A stretch of DNA of 64,000 nucleotides from Dryococelus australis (lineage: Eukaryota; Arthropoda; Insecta; Phasmatodea; Phasmatidae). Both the position numbers and the translations under genes were made by a program. The notes under the pieces were generated by a model. That model did not search any database. It saw only the letters and a program-made list of their open reading frames with translations, and was not told the origin of the DNA. Position 1 is the first letter of the stretch. Each line of letters starts with the position of its first letter. Shown in pieces: positions 24,801 to 36,800 of this stretch. The stretch covers positions 125,525,338-125,589,337 of the forward strand of contig CM057000.1 of the NCBI GenBank assembly GCA_029891345.1, given 5' to 3'.

Positions 24801-27800
24801 GATTGGTTCACTAATTATACATTCTACTCTAGTTACATACACATTTTAGGAAAAATACAAACTACTTCATTAGAGCTATCTGACACATTGCCTGACAACA
24901 CACTTCTACCAAATAGCTTAAAGTCTATAGTTGTACAGTTCCCTTTTTCTTTGCCATTTGTAATTTATATGTCACCATTATTCTTCTGATTACAATCAGT
25001 GACTTCAGAATCAGTAACGTTCTCAGTTTCAGCAATGTAGTCATCACAACTTGCAACATATTGGCTTTCAGGCAGGAACTTATAGCAGGATGACCTAAGA
25101 TACTTTGTATTTCTGTTTAACCTGACTTGTCAGTTCGCACATATGACCGAAGAGCCTTATGTTTGTCAATAATTCTAGCGGGCTCTCACACTGTACTCTT
25201 TTGCACAACCACTGGTTGACCCCTAATATATTCTGTAGTCTTTCTCTTTGCCCTTTCATCATAATACCTTTTTACCTCCATCTGTTTTGATGCTAACTAT
25301 GTTTGACATTTGGCAAGACATTAGGAACCAAATTGTTAGTGGCTGCAGGTATTCTTGTCCTCACTAGATGACTCATTAGAATCTGTGTTGGTGCATACTC
25401 TAGATCTGCAAGAGGAGTGTTGAGGTACTCCATTAAAGCCAGCCAGTATTCAGTCCCTGCTTCTTTGCACTTCCAACCGCCTTTTCAGCAGTTCCGTTTG
25501 ACTGTTGGTAATGGGGGCTGGGTGAGCAAAACTAAACTTTTACTTGTGAGCAAAACATTGACATTCATACAAGTGAAATGCATTTTGTCAGTAACTTATG
25601 ATTTTTGGAATTTCGTAGTAAAAATATTCCTTTGAGGGTACTGATAACACTGCTTGATTGTTTATTGGATAAGGGCACAATTTCAAGCCACTTAGAAAGT
25701 AATTATATACTATTAGATAATTTCTACTACCAAATTCCAAAACATCTGCTCCTACCTTTTCAAACGGTGATGTTGGTTTGGTTTTGAGTGGGGAATAAGT
25801 GGTTCTCTTCTGTTGATGCTCTATTCTTCTCACATACACTTTATTCTGTTATGTACCTTTTCTTGTCATTCAACATAATGAGCCAGAAATAATTTTACCC
25901 ACCCCAAAGTAACTCTCATGAAGCACTTGAAACATTTTGTTTCATAGTTTGACTGGTTCTACAATTTGAGTTTTATGGAAAATAACTCATCTTCAACATA
26001 CAGGTCACTCTGGACAGGCCAGTAAGGGTGACCGTGCACTGGGTATGTACATATTTATGAGTCCATCCTGTTTTCACCAAGTTAACCATATCTTTATCCT
26101 CTGCCACTTCTCTTCGGAAGTCAAATTTTCTTTCTTTAGTTATCGGAAATATATCGACTCAATATATATATACTACTTCATTCATTTCCACATCATCTTT
26201 AACTTCATCAGGGATGTAAGCGCGAAAGAGTATTATACAACTTCATGCCACACTGTTTTATCCTGTACTCTGTTCACTACCCTACAAGGTTAGCCCTTGT
26301 TTGGCTCCTTTACCTCATCCAGCCTTGTAACAAGATATATGGATGATAAAGTAGTGTGGTGGACAGTGGGTGTTCCAGGGGGTAGACACATCATGAGAGG
26401 AAGTATGGATAGACAGGTGGTTTGGGGACGGTAGGCCTGACTACTGCTCTCCAGCAAGTACGTTGGCTGTGTGGGACGTCACAAGCAGATCCAGTTACTT
26501 AAGGATGGTGACGATAGACATGGGAAAATATACCACTCCAACGTTACTCAGGAAGGTGGGACGTTATGATAGATCCAAGCATCATGAAGAGGTGGCTTTC
26601 CCAGAAGGTGAGGAAGGAACTGAAGTTTTAGCTCGTGACTATTCCTGCAAGAATGTAAGAGGTTCTGAGCTGCACAAAACAGGAGCTAGCGGGAACAGGT
26701 TGAGAAGAATAGTGAGCTGTGAGTGATAACCAAGTTAGGATTATGCCTGTTTATTGCCTGAACAATAAACACACACAAACCAGCTTGTGCCTTGAGTAAG
26801 GCCTAAAGGGTATATCCTAGTATGCCAACCAGAGTGACGCCTAGACTCTGTAGACGCAGAGGCATGGTGGATGAGGGTGTCCCCTGTCATATGGTACTCG
26901 GAGACTCTTGACTCATGTGTGGAGCTACAAGGTAGCTGAGAAGCTTGAAAGGCTTAGTCGATCTATTGACAAGCAGTGTTCTGCATAGTCGTGCAGAATA
27001 ACATTTATGACAAGGCTGCATAAGGCAGTGATGATGACTGAAGAAGTTGGTATATAAACGGGCAGCGTAACATCCACCAGCTGAGACGCTTCTGACAGCT
27101 ATGGCAGTGCGCACTTGAGCATAGTGACACCATACAACTGACTGGCTCGTGACAGCCTTGAACTACAGCTGCCGCCTCTATGTATACCTATGCACAAGGC
27201 CAGTGTGGGGTGTACAGGCATAGCAGAGAGGTTGAGGAGAGAGGGGGCAGTGGAGAAATGAAGGAGATTGCAGAAGATGGCGCTCAGTTCCCCTCCCGCA
27301 CCTGAAAGCCGAAGGGTTAGTGAGCCGCGCCTTGATGCGAAATGGGTTGCAGTTCAGTAGGATTCATCAGCTGGGCAAAGCCAACCATGGACTTCAAGAT
27401 GAGCTGTGGTGTGTGCGGTGTAACATCTCTTCTTAGGAGTGGGCTGTGGTTGTAGCGATGCTAGATTGAGTTAATGACGATGCCCATCATGTTGCCAAAC
27501 TCACAGCTGCGCACCAATTTTTAGAGATTTTTTATTAATGGTTGAAATGGCTCAACTTCTTTCTGCTTCGGAGAGTACAGTACGAATTGCCCATTAGGTA
27601 TTTTTTTCACACGTACACACACTAAACGCTGCTAGTACATTGTCATAGTCCTTGCGGTCTGCTTCAGATAAATTAAAGGTGTAGAACAGCTTTATGGCAT
27701 CATCTCTGACAACGTTAAGTAGTATTGCAGCTTTGATGTCAGATGACTTCTCTGATTTTCCAGATGGTATCATAAATATTTCAAAATTTGATTTTAACTT

Positions 27801-30800
27801 CCTACAGGTTTCACTTCTGTTGCCTGTTATGTCTAGTGCACTTGATTTTCTCATGTCTGCCATTATTCACTCATAATTCCATGCCCAATGCGATTCACTT
27901 AACCTATACATCACCGATCAAACTTGAAGCTTAGGTTCGTGTCACACGATTGCACCAGGTTTAGTTTGTATCATTGTATTTCTTACTGACATTACGTATA
28001 CATACATATAACTTAACACAGATTACTTTGTTTACTGATACTACTAATCGTCTCCATTCATTATCCATCAGAACTCGTTCTACCTTGTCCTCTACCTGCT
28101 GTCACACCATATCAACCTTCATGTACTTACAACCTTTACAATAGTTGTTTCTGTTACCAACCTCAGCATGTTTAACAATACTTACAGCAAAGAGTGTTTT
28201 GTTAAACAAACTTTTCTCCTTCTCCAAGCATTTTTATTTATATATTTTTTCTTTCTGGAGCGTGTTTGCTTGAGTTAACATCAATACATCTGCCATTTTC
28301 TTTCCCTGTTTTTTTCATAATGATTCCATGATGGCCTGTCTGTATGTATGGACAGTTGTGAGGCATTCAGAAGACTGCCATAGTGACATGACACGAGTTG
28401 CAGAACACCATTTTGTTTCGTAAAGATACTTATGTGGTAACTGTCTTGATATAAATACAGTGAAAAGATGGAGAACAAGGGCCCGTGGTTGTGTTGAATG
28501 CCAGCATGTATTTCAGTGGGCAGCACTTCCAGCTGTGTCCAGATGTAGTGGCAGGAACGCTGTTACAGGCTGTTCACGGTAAAGTGAGCAGTTTTGAAGG
28601 CACTCTCATTTGGAATAATAGTCAATAATTATACGTTATTTTAGCAGTAGCTGTTGACTTCCGAGTGTGGGGGAGTATACATTTAGATTGTAATATTTAC
28701 TTCAAAAGGTGGTTAAAGGATAAAGTATGGCTGTAAGGAAAAAGTAACTAGAGCTTCAATAGTGCTCACTTTACCGCGAACAGCATATAGTAAGCTTGTC
28801 TTCTGCATCCTGTTCCCAGGCTCCTTCATGCTCAAGCTGCGTATTGCAACTTCTCTGGTGCAAATGAGACGTATGAGGTGGCAATTAATGTTGTGAACCA
28901 ACTGGGCGTTGAAGACCACGTGTTGCTGTCGACGACTCTCTACACTGAGATCTCCGCTATGCATTTCTACAAGGGTGAATATGACGAGGTAAGATAGTTT
29001 TTTTTCTGCATGTGTTTTTTCACAGCTGATTTATTTCATACTATACTACTGGTGAGTATATGCAAAAGGTAAACATGCGTGTTTGTTTGCTACGTGTACC
29101 TGAGGCTCTGGTTAAATACAATTAATTATTAAATATGAATATAGATGTAACTTAACCAGATTTTTTTTTTGATATAGTATTCATTCACCATAAATGTTTT
29201 GTCATTATATTATTTTAAAAGTTGGTTGTACCCTGGTGCTGTATGGTTGTAAATAAAATGTTTATTATTTATTTAATAGCAGCGCAGTAAATAATAGCTT
29301 GACAAATGTACATCATATTATATTTGTGTACTATTGAATAACCGACCATGCTTGAAGTGGCATATATTAAGTTTGTACCTGGTTAGTTTACTGTCAAATA
29401 AAGTGTCCTTAAATTTTATGTAAAATTAAGAGTATTCAATTGAGGAACATCACAAAATAGACTGAGTGCACTGGCATCACAAAACAATTAGTACAACGTG
29501 CTGGTCACTTCTGCTACCATCCTAGGCACAATAAATGCCACTTTACTGGAAGTACATTTGAAGTGAACAGGACCTTGTGTGCTGTGCACAGTTAAAACAA
29601 AAACTATTTTAGTTAACTGAACTATGTATCTGTGTGCCAAAGGTCGAGAAGCGAGGGAGCGATATGGGCGACAATAACACTCATGCTTACCGCCTCATCG
29701 CTCCTGCGCGCAAGGTGCACAGTGGTTCCATCCTAATGCTTTACTGTGTTAACTAGATCTGTAACAGTGGGGTTTTATTACACGCTATGAAAGTACATAG
29801 ATCAAACTACCTGCGTATAATCATACTTTTTTCTTATTGATTAAAGAAACTTCATAGGCAAACTTTAAAAATGAGATAGTTGACCACTTTCGCGATTTAA
29901 TATGATAAAAGTAAAAAGATAGCGACATAAACAAAATATTTTTTAATCCTTTCTGTCAAAGCTTTGTATTTCCAGGACATTTATTTACCAAGACACACGT
30001 TTAGGCACATACAACGATTTCACAGAATATGTTTCAGTACATAGGACCCTTAATATTGTCCATAAATAAAATATAGTTGGTTAATTCATCATATAAAAGA
30101 AAACAATGAAATTTGTAGTTTTTGAATAAAATCCTTTTCTGATTTATTAATATAATTTAATACTTAACAAAGTATGCAATACTTGGTGATTGGGTATAAA
30201 GAGACACTAAATGCATGTACTATGTAGACTGAATAGAACCTACAGCCCTGGAGTGCACCCTTAACAGACTCCCTAAAATTGAACTTTACTGTAAATACAG
30301 TTGATAGATATCAAAATTTGCTAAGTTTTCCATTTTTTAATACATATCATCCGACGAAATCGAACAAAGAATTATAAGAAACTAGCTGACCCATGTGACT
30401 TTGTTCGCATGACATTTAAGACTTGATACATTTCTATTCACTAAGACACTGCTGCCGCACTTCAAATCACTAGCCACTGAGCCACTGCGGCCTCTCTTGG
30501 GATCGCTCTAGCCACTGAGGCCCCACTTGATATATTTCTATCCACTAAGCCACTACTGCCCTACTTGGAATGGCTCTAGCCACTGGGCCACTACGGCTCT
30601 TGGGAAGGAATGGAAGACAGTCCATAGGTAAAAAAGAAAGGAGAAATGATGAAACTTTTTTTTAACAGTGCTTTTTTTATGCAGTAAAATTACAATAAGA
30701 TTTTCGTGAAGGAATGAGATATTTTCCTGGAATAAAAAGTAGCCTATGTCACTCTCTGACGCTCCAACTATATCTTTGCAAAAAATCACGTTGATCCGTT

Positions 30801-33800
30801 GCTTCGTTTTGACTTGAAAGAAGGACAAACAAACACATTTTGACATTTATAATATTCATATTAGTAAGTATTTCTTGTAATGACGAAATATGTCCCAATG
30901 TTAATTCTATCAGTTAGCTAAAACATTCACTGCGATAAGGCATGTGCAGGTGATGGACAGGAAATTGGAAATTCTTCTTTCTTAGAAAGCTCCAAACGAA
31001 CAAATAGAAGAAACAAAGGCAGTACGTGAGTAAGGACAAATAGACACCCAAGAGGTTCTACAGGAATTCTGGAACTTGAAGTCAACTGGAACTTTAACCC
31101 TCGAAAACACAATATCATGTACTGCGTAAAATTAATTACTTTACTATGGTATCATACACAGTAATGTAGAATACCGTAGCATTTGTACTCACCATGTGGA
31201 AGGTAGCGATGAAACACCGATGTAAATTTCACATAAAAGATTGAAATCACTAATAATTTACTGTATATACATTTCAAATCTTGTCTACTGCTACATGATG
31301 TGAATAATATTAAAAATGGAAAACCATAAAACCTGCAAAAATCTCTCTGAAAATTGGATCACACAGTGAACATGTCATGTTTGTCTGACGAGAGCAGTAG
31401 TAATCTCTGAAAAGGTGGTTAGAAACGGCGAGTGAAGAAGTGTAGTGGTGCATACGAAATTCAAACAGTTACTTCACTCATAGTTTCTAGAGTGCGCTGG
31501 GAGTACTAAAATGGGGCTTGGCACTTGCACAAGTGAACTACTACCTGAAACTAGCAATAACCATGCGTTGAGAGTACGCTAACTGATGTGGTCAAGGTAC
31601 AGACACAGCTGACATCATCCCAGTAGGAATACATGTGCAGCTCCACACATCTGGTGTGACTGTAGCTGTCCACAAGCTGCCAAGGGCATCCAAGCACCAC
31701 TGGGATAGTGAAGTTACTTCTATACTAACTTCCAGCTCATGATTGGCATGAAATTATGGATGAAATTTATTTGGAAACAGCACAATCTCCCTGAGATTGA
31801 AATTAAACCACAGTGACACTATTATTATTACAATATTGACACATTAATTAGGCGAAAAATCTGTATACACAAAGTTAGGAAAAATATGAAAAATGATGTT
31901 CACCAAATTTTTTTCAAAAGGCATACCGTTTTGTTGTTACCTCACTTCTGGGAATCTAAAAGACTTCAATCATGTGTGTCTAATTCCATGATTTAGTTTT
32001 TTCTGCTGCCAGTATCTGTACTTTCAGTGTACCACACAGATTTATGTAAATTGAACATTAATTATGATTTGCTCTGCTTTCTTTTATTTTTTCTACAAGA
32101 TTTACTAGTCTTGTTTAAAGATCAATGAAAATTGGTTTTCAATAAAATAATTCCATTATCTTTGATATTTTAAATATGTGTGCATCGTGTTTGGTAATTT
32201 TTGTTTGCCTTGAAATTTTTTTTGTAATTATATAAGTTGATAAAGACTACATAGCATTTGATCTTTTAATAGATATTGTATGTTCAATGAAAGTGTAAAA
32301 TATTAGTACAGTAATTATTTTCGGACAACCATTGATGATATTTAAGCCCTACTTCAATTACGTGGTCGTCGCCCACGAATAGTGCAGGAATAGTTTTATG
32401 TCCAATTGTTCTAACTGTGTGTGCACTGCATCTTCTCACAGTCACCGTTATATTCCCTCCTTTTCTACTTACTCTCAGCGGGTTTAAAGTAATTGGCATG
32501 ACTTGGTATAGGCTGTTCACGATAAAGTGAGCACTTTTGAAATCAACCTTAGAAAAAGTCACCACTCCTATCTGCATTTATTTTAACTGGTGCATTGAGT
32601 GACATGTGCCCAGTAAAGTAACTCTGAATGGAAAGTAGTTCCACAATGGAAAGTAGTTCCATAGATTAGCGTCGAATAAAAAATGTTAGGAAACCATTTG
32701 AGATAACTTAAATTATTTCTTTTGCTTGTGTGTGTGTGTGTGTGTGTGCGTGTGTGCGTGCGTGTGTGTGCGTGCGTGTGTGCGTGTGTGTGCGCGTGCA
32801 TGTGCATGCACGCACGTGTGTGCGTGTGTGTGCGTGTGCATGTGTGCATGCGTGAGCATGTATAATATTTACTTTCCTGATAATTTCACAATTTCGCTTG
32901 ACCGACACATGACTAAAGTGAGGAGACCCATGGCAATGTTAATTTTGCGTAATGAGGAATAGTACACAACATCCACATACAAGTAGATCTTAAGCAGGGT
33001 TTTCAAAAGTGCTCAGTTTACCATGAACAGCCTATACACAGGTGGTTTGTTTGCTTGGTGATCATATCCCATACTGAAGACTGCATTTTTCTTGCCTGAC
33101 GTCTGTCACATGACTCTTTCTGTGTTTTGTTTTGCTGTGCGTAGAATCCACTTTTGAAAAAAGATTCATTGCATCCTTTGGATTCTTTTTTGTGCTATTG
33201 TGCAATGTTGTTCACCTTTCCCATATTCTTCCATCTCAATGATATTATGGTATGCTTTGTACTTATTTGAAACACTTCTGCATGAAGTTACATGTGAAAA
33301 CCTGCACCGTCCTTTCTTTCTGCTCACCGTTGTAACATCATGGAAGTTTCAACGAATAAACTGATTGTTAAAAATATTAATAAACCATTTTTTATCGACA
33401 TGCATTTAGTTAACTGAACTGAAGATGTGAATGTGACAGCTGCACATTCTGTGTGCAGATCATTCGTAGATCAAGTGATAACTGAGGCAATACAGTTATT
33501 GGAATTGTTGGTATCAGTATTGTAATATTTCATGTATGTGTGTGTGACTTAATTTATGTTTCTGTATTCAAATTGATTTTATAAGATTTCAAGTGCTGTT
33601 TGGCAGTTAGATTGGATGGCACTAAAAAATAAACCAAACTCTGAGTATAATTTTGGTTACAGGTGTAGTGATGAGTGACCTAGAAATAAAAATAGCATCC
33701 CAGAAACTAAATGAGTAGGTAATATTTTTCATTTCTGTTGTACTTTTATGTAAACCTTGCTTGATGACTGGAAAACTTGTGTTACAAGCATGGCCTACCC

Positions 33801-36800
33801 AGGTACATTTATAATTATAATTAGGATTTGTTCAGATTTTCATGGCCTTGTATTATTTGCAAGGAAATAATTTTTTTCCTGTATGTCAGAGTGAAAATAT
33901 GGGTGTGGTCTTACATTCGTAGCCATTATGTACTCTGGTAAATATGGTCTACCCTATTTACCTGCATATCTTATGCTCTCCCATATTGTACGTGACCTGT
34001 ATTTCACTTCTGAATTGAGGAAATAATATTTCACATTGTATCTTGCATATTGGAGTTTGAACATGTCGCTGCTAGAGGATAGGGTGGTGAATGTAATTAC
34101 AGTTAATTATTGCCATTCACTGAAAATTGTGTTGATGATTTTTATTTAATTTCTTTTACGTGCATCATTGCCAAAACGTAATTTACGTGAAAAACAAGGT
34201 GCTTGGTGCTTCATTATGTCCCTGGAATCACTCTTTCTCCAGTCAGTCTACTGATCTGTTCCATAGACATGGCAAAATTCCTTCCTGTCGAACTGAGTGA
34301 AGACTGTAGTGTTTTACTTTCAAGCTTTGTTGTGAACAGATGAAAGAAAGGTATAGTTATGTCAATAGGTGGTGGTTTGTATTCGTGGGTGGGGGATTAG
34401 GGAACAGGTGATTTGGTTTTTATTTTGCGTATGAGAGGAGACAAGAGAAGTTCAACGTGTAGTGGTTATTTATTTGTATGTTGTTCATTGTAGAGTAATA
34501 GTAATTTTATATTGGTTCATTGGTTTGAATAAAATGGAGAAGATGAGCAGCTATACGTTAGGTAACTGTTGCTTGCTGCAGCAGCTTCCATATTTTGCTG
34601 GAAGGGAAGATATAAAATTAACAGCTTGAGAGGGGGACTAGTTGCATTGTTTCTTCTTCCTCGCTTGTTACCTTCCTCCTTCAGCTATGAGCACATTTTA
34701 TTACAAAACACAACTATGGCTCAACTTTTGTCTTATCACAACTCACATGCCAACCATTTTTCTCTTTAAAATACGTAGTTGTTTTTAACTGTAGTTAACT
34801 AAATTTAATCAGTTCATAAAAATTTTCACAAAATAGTTCCCTTCCTATCTTATGCACCCCCATCTTCTGAACCGGAACATGTAATATAAAGTGCATCACT
34901 GTCAGTTTGCTTCAGTCGTACAGGTGGAGCAAGAAGGCGATGGACAGCCTGGTGCCCAGCCTGCCGGTGAGAGTGATTGTGGATGTGCTGCGGCAGCAGG
35001 CCAAGGCGTGTGTGGTGAAGCGAGAGTTCAAGCAAGCCGGCATCATCGCCAAGCAAGCCATGCTCCTCAGCAGGGAGGTTTACTGTTCCAACCACCCCAA
35101 GTTTTCCGACACGCTCATAGACTTTGGCTTCTATTTGCTCAACTTCGACATGATTCATCAAGCTGTTGTCATCTACGAGGTAATTTACCTAATTTTATGT
35201 GCCTTGTTAGCTTGTGGCTTGCTGTGTTCATAATATGTATGTATCTGTGTGTGTGTGCGTGCGTTTGTGCACATTGTGTGTGTGCACATGTGCATGTGTG
35301 TCTGTGTGTGTCTGCCTCTCTGTTTGTCTCTGTTGCCTATGTCTCTGTCTCTCTCTGTCGCTGCCCCTGTTTTTCTGTGTCTGTCCATCTAACCGTCTGT
35401 CCAGAGTTCATAGTAAAGCCCATTTAAGTGTCTAATAAGTATTACTGTATTGGCATTACTGTAAATAATACATTTAAAAACATTTAACCTCGACTCATTT
35501 TATAACATTGTAAAAAACTGTATATAATTTATGGTAAACGGACACCGAACTCAACCTAACTTAAAAATTTGAAACGCACTGAAAAATGACAATAATATGA
35601 CACAGAATGCAAGCTAAATTTTGAAAGTCCCATGTGTGGAGAGGTTATCGACCAGCTGTTTTTTCACAGTGGGCAAGATGGAGAAGGGGAGGCTCCAGCA
35701 GCTGGAGGAGGAAACAATCTCCTCCTTCCCCTCTAATCAAGTTGGGTGGATGCAAGGACATCGTGTTGGTTGCTAGGCAACTGGCTTCCATCCCACAAGC
35801 CGTATAAGGGGAGGAAATGAGCTCTGCTGAGTACCACCGAGGACAACCAAAGCTTACATGTGTATTTACAGCAAAATTGGCAATGCCGTGCTCACCTGGC
35901 AGGTGTGTAGTTGAAGTAATTTGTGATATTTCATTTTAAAAGATGAGGGATTTTGAGACATAGATGAATAAATAAGGTGATTAAAATTGATCTCTTCACA
36001 CTCTTCAATTAATAATACCTGTTGTACGTTACACTATGCGTGGGCGTGGTGCTTCTTCATTATTAGACCACAAACTGTGTCGAATAGGCACTATATGATA
36101 TCAGATTATTTAAAAGACACATGTGTATTAAAATAAATATATATACATCCTCCGATATCCTTGTGAGAAGATACTCTAGATAAACTTTATGCTTTGTAAT
36201 ACAAATCGCTCGAAATTTCAAACAACTTTTGGTGACAAGGGGAGGTTAAGTATACACTTCTGGGTGTATAATTTGATTCTCTTGATGCGTGCCCCAGGGG
36301 GGAGGATAATTGTAACATTTATTTAGAGGGGCTGCCAACGTCAAAGAGTGATCTAAGACCTTTGAGATTAAAAGTAATAGTGACCTTCATCACACAATGT
36401 TTAAGAGAGACAAATGAGATCTTAGCCACCTTCACAGTTTTATTTCGTGATGCCAGAATCACGAAGTTGAGTGCTTTAATGGTGGACTGGCAGACCGCCA
36501 GTATAGAGAACAGGTCCGGTTACCTGTCTCAGGGGTACAATATTCAAAGCCGCTATCACGGTCCTATGAGTCGACGACCCTTGTAACACATTTACCTGGT
36601 GGCTGGTTGCTCCGCTGAGGTAGAGGTGCTGCCGGCTGGAGAAAGTTATTACCCAGTCATGGTGTGGGCTTGTGGTTGCCTTGATAACTCACTGACGGTG
36701 AAGTTTTCTGGTTCTCTGGTGTAGTGCAGGGAACTGTTGATGGATGACTGGAACCTCACAACCAGAGGTTTGTGATACCAATGGCAAGCTCTTCACCCCT

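Larger units (their letters stand above)
24580..28189 (-). mobile_element. Ty3/gypsy LTR element B with TSD, internally rearranged
   Basis: The element runs antisense to APPBP2 in the intron before exon 28820. Target-site duplication AAGAG flanks it exactly at 24575-24579 and 28190-28194. LTRs are 24580-24778 and 27958-28189. On the minus strand a primer-binding-type TGGTGCAATCG follows the 5' LTR directly, gag starts about 95 bases later (27863), integrase lies at 25840-25330, and a polypurine tract AGGGGAAAG precedes the 3' LTR. Protease, reverse transcriptase and RNase H are missing, replaced by about 1.2 kb of unrecognised sequence. The LTRs differ considerably, so the insertion is old. 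Confidence 0.88.

Noticed and set aside
32583..32962. Overlapping Cys/Val-rich and His/Thr/Arg-rich ORFs on both strands
   Set aside because: Products of the TG microsatellite in MITE copy 3.
34891..35427. 178-codon plus-strand ORF over an APPBP2 exon
   Set aside because: Out of frame with the conserved exon and running on into the TG repeat; the adjacent frame carries the APPBP2 match and proper splice sites.
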